Shown: positions 13,001 through 24,900 of the stretch, piece after piece
Position numbering within the stretch: position 1 is the stretch's first letter
Layout of the letters: the number at the start of each line of letters is the position of its first letter
Assembly: GCF_014805625.2 (NCBI RefSeq)
Contig: NW_023998416.1
Location: forward strand, 35,200,750-35,264,749
Length of the DNA: 64,000 nt
Reading direction: 5' to 3'
Source of the DNA: Glossina fuscipes
Lineage: Eukaryota > Arthropoda > Insecta > Diptera > Glossinidae
The notes under the pieces: generated by a model
Databases searched by the model: none
What the model saw: the letters and a program-made list of their open reading frames with translations, nothing else
Told to the model about the DNA's origin: nothing
Made by a program: the position numbers and the translations under genes

Positions 13001-15231
13001 AAATGGAGATAAAGGTTCGGATTTTAGGCGCAATTTGGTTGTAGGTACCGAGGACAATGTGTTGCTAAATTTTATTTGACTTTTATTGTGCACACCTAGC
13101 ACAAAATTCACTTGTTGGGCCACTTTTTGCATAAGTTTGCTACAACTTTGTTTGCTAACCAGCCAGTGAACATGCAGTTGTAATTCAGTGTTAAACCCTC
13201 CACGACAAAATGAGCAATGGAAACCCGCTTTTGGCTGATTGGTACGAGACTGCAGTGAACGAACAAAATAAATAAATTTTCTTCAAAATTTGTGATATTA
13301 TTTAGCACTTTATCAAATATCTTTAATAAATTCAAAAAACCTGGCATAGGACAATTTAATTTATAGACTTTAAATCAAAGTTTTAAATTAAACATTTTTT
13401 TATGTATGCAAATTTCATTTCAAAGTATTTGGTTTCGATTTCTAAATCAAGACTGACCAAATTTTGGATCATTACCTACTACGGTCATGGAATAAGAAAA
13501 AGCTAAATTAATATTATGTATTGTAAAAATACAATGATTTGAAAATTGGAATGTTTGCGAAATTTTGTATTTTTAATTTATGATAAAATTACATTGGGAA
13601 ATCATTTCTGCGCAAATGCAGATTATGCTTGGAAAAAAAAATTCCTCCGATTTCGTAAAGGGACTTTCAATTATTATAATTTACACGATGCAAAATAAAC
13701 TTGTATTCTAAAAAAATATTTATGGCCTAAATTTTTAAAAATATTAATATAAAATCGCTAAAAAGGTTTGATTTAATTTTTTAACTATGTAATATTATAT
13801 TTTTTCTATCCGCGTAGAAGTACACCACAGATACCTCAGAAAATATGCTTGTTATTTATTAATCATGACGAAATTATTAGTTTACTTTGGTATCTATCAG
13901 TCGCAAATTTTGAATTGTTTAAAAGTACTGGATTTAGAAAATTTTAAGCAATTCTTACCTTAGGATGCCAGTAGTAATTATGTTCGCGTATTTCATGTGA
14001 TAGGCAGTTTTCTAAATTTTTAAAACTAAAGCCACAGTGAAGCATGCAAAAGAAATAATTATCACGGTGCAGGTTTAAGTGGTTTAATAGAGACTTATTA
14101 TTCTCAGTGACCGCAAATGAACATACTGAACAGTATTGCTCTTTACCGTCATTTATAGATTCGCTGCTTTCTATGAACTACGAAGATTGTAGAGATCGTT
14201 TAATAACTGAAGCAGTCGCATTTATAATTCAGAATTACCTTCGTTTGCTTCAGTTGATTAGGCAATCTAAGGTCGTCGGTATTATTGTCAATAACAACAC
14301 TTCGCTTCTGTTCGGTCCACAAAGTTTTGAACTCATCCGTCGAAATGTCGCTGCCTTCATCAAGTTCTTCTATATACAAAAATTCAAAAACATCAAACTT
14401 ATTAAAAAGCAAGTGCAATTAATGTTGCTAAATGCCAAGTATTCTATAAATATAAAATTTATTTATTTGTTACCGGCGTTTTTTTTGAAATAGTGTTTAT
14501 TCAACATATTTGTCGAAAAAAGTGAAATAACGGCGCTTGATGTAACAAAAGGAAACTGTACATGCACATTGCCAGATACAAATAAATAAACGAATATTTG
14601 TTTACAGCTGTTAACAGGGAAAACAGAATTGTCGAAAATAGAATTAAACAAAATCTGTAGTGAGTAAGAAAGAAATGCAATTGTCTTTGCTATTGATTTA
14701 GTGTGTTTTATTTAACTTCATTGCCTTTACTTTATCTTTATTAAAGATTAAATAACGACTTGATGTATTGCCAAATCAATTACTATGCAAACAATAACAG
14801 CTGATACTCTGCAAAGGCAAAGAGAATTGTAAATTAAAATGACAAATGAAAAGTGCGCACTATTAATATTGCACCAATAGAAAAAGAGTTGATCGTCGCT
14901 TGTATACACACTACACACATATTCATTTACAACAAAATATTTCTCAAAATCTCTATATGTCAATTCAAGATGATATTATCGTATTACCGTGATTTCTTCG
15001 AAAATGCGAACTAATTGAAATTAAATATATATATTGGAGAGTATTAAATAAAGCATTTAAGCAAAGTGAAATATTCAAATCATATAATATATTGTTTTGA
15101 CGCATAGAAAACTTGCCTTTAATATTAGCCACATTAAAAATAAATTCTTGCTTAGTATTAGATTGTTGTGCGATCATATCTTCGAAATTATTATCCAGCG
15201 GTTCGTTTTTCACCACAACGTTAGTTAACAT
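10040..15231 (-). CDS. C2H2 zinc-finger protein, six coding exons, 1,097 aa
   Basis: Probable nuclear DNA-binding regulator. Coding exons in reading order are 15231-15117, 14369-14239, 14177-13959, 13249-11236, 11181-10703 and 10375-10040, totalling 3,294 nt. The first intron uses a GC donor (AAAG/GCAAGT). About nine zinc-finger-like motifs are visible. The early ones are loose (YCSVCSFAV..., FHCSFCRGGF..., LVCPYCQKDYE...). The C-terminal group is classical (YSCSQC, HKCHYC, FVCEVC, YKCYGC), with a TGEKP linker. The middle is low-complexity, with several SUMO-type lysines (IKKEPLEE, IKEEPDD) and a fourfold internal repeat. The start ATG at 15231 gives MLTNVVVKNEPLDN. It is divergent from NF-YB. 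From memory it may correspond to Drosophila CG10431, which I cannot confirm. Exon joins are inferred from splice signals and phase. Confidence 0.85.
11975..12600 (-). repeat. Fourfold ~50-aa tandem repeat inside the zinc-finger protein
   Basis: Within the large exon, four consecutive segments share one layout: a TNEN/NESI-type start, an A/V-P-L/S-L motif, an N-rich patch (NVKNNN, NVNNNI, NLNSNI, TVNSEC), then a hydrophobic S-L-R-L-x-S-I-P motif. Copies centre near 12565, 12400, 12245 and 12110, about 45-55 codons apart. They cover roughly residues 375-580. The hydrophobic tail is the best kept part. I recognise no named domain. Confidence 0.7.
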
Positions 15232-16286
15232 ATTTAAACACTTTGCTCACAACGTTATTACCACGTTAATAAACTTCTCGTGAAAATTTATTTTAGTTAT
15301 TGGTTCTATCAGAGACGAGCGTATAAATTACTGTTATAAATCACTACCTATTCGTAAGAAACGAAAGCAACACGATGATACGTAGATCGTTTGTTAAATA
15401 AATGTCAACGAATGAGCCAATGAGCAGCATAAAAGAAAATTGTGAAGAACGTAAAAATATTCTTTTAAGCATAGTTGTTATTAATTCTTTAATGAATTGG
15501 TAATGATTTTGTTGAAAAACAAGGTTGCTTTTTTTAGTGAAAAGAGAAAATAAATATAATATGGGGATGAAGAGCGTAAAATATTTTTTAAGGTCGTACT
15601 TTTACGTTAAAATGAAAAAGATTAAAGCAGAAAAAATCAATTCATTTTTTTTTGGTTTTTTTGATAAGGGTAATATAAATTTGAGTAACGCGTAACATTT
15701 TTTGTGAAGTGCTTTTGTCACATACAATTATCTTTAAATACGTTCGTACATATTTCAGGAAGTTATATGTACTCAAAATCTGTAATTTGAGTTTTGCCAA
15801 CTATATATTAGAATATATCATTTAATGCGCTCGCCTATTACTACTCAGGTTGTTCCTTCCAGGAAGTCATTGGCTCAAAAGGCATTTAAAATTGTCTCGA
15901 ATCCCTGGGCTCAAAATGTTTCGTTTCCGTTTTATTTCACTGACTGCACTAATTTTTCGCTACTTTATCTTAAAGAACGTTTTGAAATATCCTAAGAATT
16001 AAATGTAATAATCTTCTTTCTTTTAATAAGAAATGATCAAAAAAATTTTCTGTGTGTTTTTTATCCTTCATTTGCTTTATTCATTGAAGACATGTAATAC
16101 GTACCTTAGTCTTTAGAAAAGCAAAATGATGTGTTGCGACACGGCACGATTCGGTAAACTGGCTCGCGAAACTGACAAGCATGGAGCATAAAAAACAGCT
16201 GTGATTTGTGTATACAAAACCTCTTATTAAATTTAGTGAAGGACTTTTAAAATTAAAATTTGAAAGAATATAATTTATCTCTAAAC
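15232..16286. promoter_or_regulatory. Shared intergenic region between divergent zinc-finger and NF-YB genes
   Basis: About 1,055 bp separate the two divergent start codons, so both promoters and 5' UTRs should lie here. The DNA is AT-rich. I see no TATA box or initiator I would commit to. Assignment as a bidirectional promoter region rests on gene orientation alone. Confidence 0.45.
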
Positions 16287-17671
16287 ATGACTTCTGGAAG
16301 CGATTCTATTCCCTATCTTCATGATTACTTGATGAACGACGAGGACAATTCTGGTGGTAGGTTTTTGGAAACAAGTGACCAAACCCAATTTTCTCTAATA
16401 ATATTTTTAAACTCCCGTAGATGAAGATTCTGATAACCGTCAAAATCAGAATTATATGCTCCGTGAACAGGATCGCTTCCTACCTATATGCAATATTATC
16501 AAGATAATGAAAGTTCCCGTTCCCGAAAATGGTAAAATAGCTAAAGATGCCCGTGAATGCATACAGGAATGTGTTTCTGAGTTTATATCGTTCATTACTT
16601 CAGAGGCAATTGAGCGAAGTATGTCCGAGAATCGTAAGACGGTCAACGGAGATGATCTATTATACGCCTTTTCCAATTTGGGCTTTGATAATTATGTGGA
16701 ACCTCTCTCCATATATTTGCATAAGTTTCGCGAGGTAATCAATAATTGGAATAAAAACTGAAAGCAAAACACTATACAGTTAAATTTAAAAAACTTGCAG
16801 GCCACCAAATGTGATCGTAATTTATTTAACGACAATTCCGCATTTCAAGATGATTCTTCGGGCGACATTCGTAAGACTTGAACTTGAAAAAAACAAAACA
16901 GAAACACATACTTTTATTATCTTCCCCTTATTTAAGAATAAGATATCTAATTCTTCGATTTTTAGTTTTCCTCTACGTTTTAATTTTTTATTTTTATTAT
17001 ATAACGATATTTCTTTATATATAGTTTTTAAGACTAAATTATAAGAGAATATGTTTTAAAGAAAAATTGAAATAAATATTTAAATTTATTTCATTTTAAA
17101 ATATATAAAAAATACTTTAAATAGAGTTCTATTTAAAATCCCCTAAACTAAAATTTTTCAACAAATATTTTAACATGTTTTCGATTTAGGGTGCAATGGC
17201 AGTAATCAACAACAGCATTCAAATGCAGCTGCCAGTAACAATAATTGCAATGATAGCGAAACCGCAAGCTCTAGGAATTCGCATGTTTTATTTCATAGTG
17301 GTGCAAATTCAGGCTCAAAAGACCTGGAATCAGCTGACATTAATTACAAACAAACTATTAAACAATTTCAGAATTATTTAAGCGATTCAAATGCAACTTT
17401 TTGCGTTAACAACACATTAACAACAACAACGAATGTTCCCACTACTACTACAGCATTTACTAATAGTCTGTCTTCAATCAGCACTGTACGCCAATTACCT
17501 ATAATAACGACAGTGGCGAATGATCCAAATTCGCGTTTTAATAGCTCTACAGATGATACTTTAATATTTGATGCTGATGATTTAATGCAGCAATTGCTGG
17601 AGCAACAACAACAGCAGTCGTCAGCCAATATAACAATTAATAAAATCAGAAGAACTGATTTTAAGTTCTAA
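16287..17671 (+). CDS. Nf-YB: NF-YB histone-fold transcription factor subunit with a long C-terminal extension
   Basis: NF-YB pairs with NF-YC through histone folds and, with NF-YA, binds CCAAT boxes in the nucleus. Exons are 16287-16356, 16421-16734, 16801-16870 and 17190-17671: 936 nt, 311 aa, with phases matching at each join. The histone fold runs from about residue 41 ([14 protein letters not shown]) through [20 protein letters not shown] and [10 protein letters not shown] to [14 protein letters not shown]. The third exon continues [11 protein letters not shown], as expected for fly NF-YB. The fourth exon adds about 160 residues rich in N, T, S and Q, ending in an acidic [12 protein letters not shown] stretch. 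Retaining intron 3 would stop at 16881 and give 154 aa, close to the usual fly length. Retaining intron 2 would stop at 16761. Confidence 0.9.
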
Positions 17672-17745
17672 CTTAAAAAAATTAATTAGATGTGAAAGCT
17701 TTCAAACATTATAGTGACCTTTTTTTATCATATTGTAATACAAAA

Positions 17746-17751
17746 AATAAA
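17746..17751 (+). terminator. Polyadenylation signal AATAAA for NF-YB
   Basis: A canonical AATAAA lies about 75 bp past the fourth-exon stop codon and precedes a GT-rich stretch. Its position supports the long four-exon transcript. Confidence 0.6.
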
Positions 17752-18539
17752 AATCGTGTGTATTTATTTTGTTTTAGTTTACTTTTCAGATTTGTTGGGT
17801 GATTTTCTTAATTAACTGCTTTAACGATTTATCTAAATAAGAAGCGGCAAAATTATACAATCGAAGAATAGAACTATAGAAAATGTGTTAACACGTAATC
17901 TTACTCGAATGTAGAGTTGATGAACTCGCTTTTAATCATTCTTCTACAGATGTAGGTTAACTAAGTTAAAGGAATGGAGCTCGTGAATTTTATTCATGTG
18001 AGGTGTTGGTGCGCACATCAAGAACAACCATAATACGGAAAGAATGCGGCCTGTGTCTAAGCACTAGTTCCAATTGAAAATTTGCTTATGTTAACGCACA
18101 CGGATATTGCTCCGCTAGAGTTAGAGATAGATTTCTAATGTAAAACAAAATATCAATTAAAGAATAGTTTTTAATTTAAATTAACTAAATTATAAAATGC
18201 AATCTCCGCCTGGTAGTCCATAGTCCGGGAAAAAGGAGGCGAAAACTGGTAAATGGCAGCTATGGCGTAAGATGTGTGCAAAGACTGATATTCGAAACAT
18301 TAAAAATGTGCTTCTTAATGAGGATCGAAAGATTTCAAAGGAACGTTTACTACCCAAAGTGTTGTGATGAAAATTCGGAAATATCGTCACGTTTTGCACA
18401 AATAAAGATGAAGCTATTGGCGACATTGGAAAGGAAAAAGTTAGAATAAAAGTTCCGATGAAAAGGAAAATCCTTTCAGTAGTGTACAAGAGGATATGGA
18501 TTACAACATTGGAGAACATATTAAAAATATTAAAAAATT

Positions 18540-18812
18540 AAGGAATTTCAATTCAATATTTCCTGTCGCTCCCTTACGCTCCACTATGCGCTTTCGCTAC
18601 AACCGATTTGGCCCGTTTTCAATATCAACCTGCCTGCAGAAACTTTTGGTGTTTTTGTTAAACTTGGAGTCGTTATCTTCATTTTTGCGGCCAGGAGAAT
18701 GCCAACAACACACACCATACAGACACACAGACTGACACGCGGCTAAATCAACTGAGAATTTTACACTGATTACACTTCATAGGGTCCCCATCTTACAATG
18801 GTGGGTATAAAA
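18540..18812 (+). repeat. mini-me/DINE-1-like repeat copy
   Basis: It contains CATTTTTGCGGCCAGGAGAA, a degraded GACACACAGACTGACAC tract, the core GGCTAAATCAACTGAGAATT and the end TTACAATGGTGGGTATAAAA. These match in order the copies near 3.0 and 48.2 kb. The TA tract has been lost, so this copy is older. Confidence 0.65.
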
Positions 18813-21800
18813 AGGAAAGCAGCCAATTTCGGTGTGTACTATTAAATTTAAAGTTGCCTCTGCGTCAAGTTTGAATTGAGCGGAAGCTTTCCTTGTTACG
18901 CGGAAGTGATAGTGAGATGAAAATGATCGCGCACTTTTTTAAAGCGTTTGAAGCTCTATACGTTAAGCATTTATGCTCAGTTTGTTGAACTCGCTCGACT
19001 TAAGTTCCTAAGCCAGCGCGATCATAATTTGAACCCTTTGCCTAACATACTCTACGAAAAAATGACCAATCACCGTTATTATTACAATATTACATTATTA
19101 TCACATTATTATTATTAGTACGAACAGCGTCATTTTCAGCTTGCTCCTTATATCTTAGGCTGGGTAATATTAAGACGTCTAGACCAGAAAACATAGTTTA
19201 TTTTCTCACAAAGCAATTGCCGGCTTGTCTTCGACTGAACACTAGAATTAGCATCTGGCCCGGCCAGTATACATAAATATTCAAAGAGAAACTTTCAACT
19301 TTCATAATTTCACAATTATTTTATAACTGTAGTTTACTGCAACGCAAGAATTTTCTACGTATTCATGGGGGATGTACTGGCAATTGTTTTGTAAATTGAC
19401 AGCACACCTTTAAATGGAAAAAAATTATGTTTTTCTGGTAGAAGTTGGAAAGCACTTGCGCCGTGATTCAAAAACCTCCGCACACTGAAATCCAGCCTTA
19501 CCTATATTTAATGTCAACATTTTTCCTTAACAAATATCCGACATAAGCGTAGGATATTTAATTATCTAAAACAGAAGGAGAGCTTTGAATTACGTGATAA
19601 TAGGAAGGTATGCTGTTCTTACAAATTTCAATGCTTCAACATTCCGGAAATCAGGAAAACCAAAATCTCAAATTTAGAAAAAACTTGCAATTATTCGTAA
19701 AAAAAGTGTATACACATAAAGGAAGGATTTTAGACGTGCATCATCAAAATCTTAAATTGAATATCAAAATTAATATTAAGAATTTAGCCTTGTCCGTCGA
19801 ATTTCTGTTTCAAGTTAATTTTGAATTGTAGATGAAGAGAATGACGAGCAATGACGAGTTTAATTGATAGGCATTCGTTGCGTTGCTATGATCGTGGTCC
19901 CTGCATTTTAACACGTTGTTTTCAATATATTTGGTAAATTTTTCAATTTATTTGCAGAGCTCTGTACATGCAAGTTGACCGAAATATTACAATCAAACAA
20001 TGTGATAAAGTAATCGTTTCCAATACGAATATAAAAATCAAAAACTCCACTTGCCTTGATGTCCATTTAAAACAAATTTTTTCTTACATTCCTTAATATT
20101 TATTATATTTATTTGTATGTGTATATTTTTATTCTCTTATATATTTGTTTCAAAAAATGTATATTTTCTTGTGTTATTAAATGATAGTAATAAATATATT
20201 TGATTCTTTATTAATTTATGGAAACAAACACGTTCTTTCGAATCTTTAATACTAACTTTCTATTGATTTATTTTTTTTAATATTTGAATTTTATTATTTC
20301 GAGGAAAAATTCCAAGCCACTACTAGCGAAAATATGCCAAAACATGGAATATGAGAAATGCCATATTGGTGCGCTTTAACTTAAAAAAAAGGTCCGTTTT
20401 GTGGTACTAAAATTAAAAACATTTTTTTTTCATATGACATAACGTAGGACAAATTAAATGTAATTAAAACGAAATAAAAATGTAAAGATTTTAATCTTAA
20501 ACGAAGCTTCCTCCTAGTCAAACATGGAATTTTTCACGACATCAAACACTTACAGCTAAATATATTTTAAGATATTTCATAAAATGGATTTTAATTAAAA
20601 TAATTGTAAATTTTACAACATACCTGTTCGCATTTAAAAGAAAATTTATAAAATAACTTTCATTTAATTAGATATGAAACTTGAATTTATAAAAAGAAAA
20701 AAAAAACAAGAGTGTGCAGTGAACGCTTTCAAGAGAGATCTAACATCTTAAGGGATGAGTTACAAAAGGTAGCTCAACGAATTTTTGCGGTTACAGCTAA
20801 GGGATGTCTGCAGACAGCGTGACACAAAAGCAAAATAAAGCCTTTCTTTTTTTTGTTTCTTTTTTTTTGTAACCAATCGTGCAGAAAATGTCTTTTAGAC
20901 ATGCAAGCCCTATCACGGTTAGAAAGGCTACAAAGAAAAGCGTTAAAGGGGGACAGAGTCTGTTCTAGGCGCCCTAGGCAGTAAATATATATTTTGTATG
21001 TAACATTTTGAATGTTAGAAAAGTAAAGAGCCAAAGACATCACAAAGTGCTGCAAATCAACCATCTTAGTAACACTTCAAAATCGTGGAGCTGCGGCCAT
21101 TTAAAAACGGCTCTTTTTGCATTTAATAAAATATTGCTCATCTACACTATTGCATTCGTTATTTCATTTCAAATTAAAATCAATGGAAGGAAAAGAATAA
21201 CATTTTAACTAAATAATAGAATTAAAATGAGGAAGAAAAGAAAAAGCAAGAAAGAAATAAAAAAAAAAAATGTTTTTCTTAAAAGGTGCTGTGTGAGACG
21301 TGTTAAAATTTTCCGAGAAATTATTGTATGTGTGTAATATAATTTTTTTTTAGCATTTTTCCTAAAACACATGTCCTCGAATGTGTTCACTGCTATATAT
21401 TCTATATAAGTCTATATTTTAAACTTTTACATAAAACACCATTCCTTCTTCCTCGTTGTAAATCATAATCGCTTGTACCAACTTGTCATCCAAGTGCGAT
21501 GAAAATGGTATTTTGTAAATTGAAAATCGTAATTTACAAACCAACGCAGCATAATCAAATTTGAAGCAAATTAAGGTTCAAAAAAAAATCTATTCGAAGA
21601 CATATATGAATATTATATTCTGGTTGGAATGAGTCTTCAAAAGGAGGTTAATTGCTTGCATATGAAAGTAGTATGCTGGATTGCTAGTATTCTTCGACAT
21701 CCCATATATAAATAAGATATAATAATAAGCGATGTAGATGAATGTAAATTATAATGTCCGGAGAAAGTGGAGTCAGATCCGTTTCCGGATCCGGGTTTTT

Positions 21801-21927
21801 CAATTTACAAGTTTTGATTTACAACTTGAGAAGGTGTAAAATGATGATATAATTGTTACGTTCGAATATGATTAATTAATATATTTTAATTTTTAATTTA
21901 ATGAAATTGCATTTGATTTTGATTTAA

Positions 21928-24900
21928 TCAATTTTTCTCCTCCTCATGGTTGATACACTCTTCAAAATCTTCATAGTAACTACTATCATGATCCTCTAAG
22001 TCTTCAGGCGAGGAGACCAAAGGATGCATTATGTCTGCATTGTTATTATTAGGAAGATCCTCACTATCGTTTATATTTAATTGCAAAGTAGGCAAAGATT
22101 CGCTTTTTAGCTGCTCGGACGCATCGATGAAATGATTTTCAAAATGTTTCCTGCAGATGCGATAAGTCTGTGCTCGAAATTCTGTATATTCTAATTTTAA
22201 ATTTGAAAACCATCGTTTCGATTGCTCTGGACTGGCGGGGAATTTGTAAAGCGGCGGCTTTGCTTGATTGCAGCCCCAAACTATGCATTCCTCTGAGGTT
22301 TTATAACTAATGGGTAGTTCGTACTGATGTATAAAAGAGTTGCGAGGAAGACCTAGATTTAAAGTGGGAACCGCCCAAGGGTGCAGCGAACGATTGTCCT
22401 GAAGACATAACGGATCAAAATGTGTGCTACAAACCGCGTAAGAATGTTCCCGAAAATGGCGTGGGTCAATTTTTAAATTAAAACACCATTTGATAAAAAG
22501 CTCTGAATCGGAAGGGAATTTAGTGAAAATTTTTACCAATGGTGCGTCAGCGGTATTTAAACACTTGGCTACACAGCAAGTTTGAGATAAACCTTTCGAA
22601 AGAACATCAACCGCAATAATCGGAGATGTACAAAAACTTTGTCTATCAATGCTCTCACTTATCTCTGTTGGAGATAAATAATAGCTTGCGATTGGTGAAT
22701 TTTCAGAAGAGTCTTCATTTTTACAACTTTTGTTTCCTTCCATGTTATTAGTCGCATTTTGAGCACTGGTCTTTTTTTCTAAAGACTTCTCTACGACTTG
22801 ATTATCTTTCGCGTCCGTACCTCCGTTCTTATTTTGAGGAAATTCTCTTTCTTCCATTTTTCCCATTATTGAGAAATCTGAATTGATTTGGTCGTAGGCT
22901 TTGTTTTGTAAGTCTCCGTGCATCATTTTAAAGCTGAATTTCTGCGAAAGGTGACAGCTATTCACAGAACTTTGTGCAACAATTTTCTCTCTATCTGTTA
23001 ATATATGGCTTTTCTCGTTTACTGTAGATATGGGTAGAGAAAGTTTCAAAGGCAACTTTAAGGTCTGAAAACTTATTGCACCACTGTTCTCATTTATCTG
23101 ATTTTGAGAGTCTTCAGATGAGTTCAATATTCTTAATTTTGCATCCGCATAATTTTCGCTTTGCAACTCTTCTAACATCAATTCTTTCTTAGCGAAATCA
23201 TGAACACGCAAATTTTGAGAATAACAGGCCACAATTCGAGGTTTCATAAAGTGTTTCTCCGCATAGTATTCGATGCCACTAGAACATTCCGATTTCATCT
23301 CGTAGTCAACATCGATGATTTCTTCTTTAACAGTAATAATTTCACATTGCGGAGGAGGCTCAAGAAAATAACTATCGGCACTATTTTCAATTTTATTGGA
23401 AGACTCGTGGAATGGGGTGTTGAAAGGATCGGATGGTAACCAATCCTCCCAGCTTTCAACTTCCTGTTTAACAGTTACCGCGGTTTCAATGTGCTGTAAT
23501 TTAGAACTAGTATCGTAAGTATTTTCATGTGTTTTAATAGTTGAATCTGTTAATTCCAAATTTAAGGTGGGTAAGGCTAAGGGTAATAGTTGGTTATCGT
23601 CGCGCAGAAATTTTTTTGCAAAATGTAATCCACATATGCGCATCTTTTGAAAATTAAAATTCTTCAGATTTGTGCGTTGTAACCACTTGTCGCGTATGAC
23701 TCGTTCTTGTGGGAAATCATAAAAACACGTATTGGTTCTTAGACCTTGGGAGTTAATGCATGACCCAATGCAACATCTGTCAATATCGTAAAAAGTATTC
23801 TCAATTGATGTATTATTGATGTAGAGCTTTGATGACCTTAGTTGCAAAGTGGGTATTGCCCAAGATTGCAATTTGGTGTCGTTAATGCAATACTCCTCAA
23901 AATGCAGAGCACATACTTTATAATTGTGGTCATGGTCATCTTTAATTTTCCCTTCATAACTCAAATGGCAGTTGAAACACCATTTTTTGGCCCGTCCTGA
24001 ATCAGTAGGAAAATTATATAATTTTACACCAGAATTGCATCTATTTAAATGATCCGTATTACAGTCCGGCACAGCACATCTATGACGTATGACTTTGCCT
24101 CTTGCGGCTATGTTATGATAAAGGTTTATCAAGTCTTTAACGCTACCGGGATCTTCATGTTCCATCTGTTTTATAACCTCATAGTGCTCATTATACAGCA
24201 TGTAAAAATGTATATCACACACTTTCGCCTGATTTCGTTCGCTAAATGAAGACAATTGCATAGTTTGCCACCATTTTTCAAGTATGACCTTAAATTGCGG
24301 TAAGTCATAGAGTTTAGTCTTATTACCTTTGCAACAGGGGTATGAGCATTTCTTATTGTAAAGTTTGGATTTTTTTATTTGATTATCGTGCAATTCCTCA
24401 TCCAACATTTCGTATATATCAGGGTCGCGATGGCCCAAGTTCCTTGTAGGTATCGAGCCTAACTTTAAAGAAAACTTATTGAAACACTTCAACTCAAAGT
24501 GTAGGGTACAAATACGATAGTATTGCCGTACTTCGTTAGAATCAATGATTTTTAAATTATGCAGCCACTTTCGAAAAAGTTGAGATTGTTTTGGAAACTG
24601 ACTTAACTGTACAAAGGGATTCCCTCCTTTAGCATTCTGACAGCCGTTTACGCAACATGCGTTTAAAAGCATTTGTCGGCATTTCCTGGTGGCAGAGCAT
24701 ACTTCAGGATTTCTGAAGAAACCACTCTTGCTACTGGATTCATAATCCAACAATAAGGTGGGTACTGTGTCTGGTAGAAGTTTTCTTTGCTTCAAACATC
24801 TTTGCTCAAAATGCATATGACAAAGCCACTTATGTACGGCTATCTCTTCTCGTCTTATATTCAAGTTAAAGAGCCATTTCTCTAATAAATCCTTCTCTTT

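Larger units (their letters stand above)
17672..21927. other. Intergenic stretch between NF-YB and the THAP-array gene
   Basis: No intact gene is supported. It holds a mini-me-like copy (18540-18812) and AT-rich sequence. At 18197-18363 a frame starts MQSPPGSP, is stopped once at 18221, then runs about 46 codons with protein-like composition. That may be a decayed fragment, but I cannot identify it. The right-hand end should contain the 3' UTR of the minus-strand giant gene. I found no clear AATAAA immediately downstream of its stop. Confidence 0.5.

Noticed and set aside
15893..15907. TCTCGAATCCCTGGG resembles a tRNA T-arm/B-box.
   Set aside because: No matching acceptor stem, A-box or anticodon arm could be folded upstream; probably chance.
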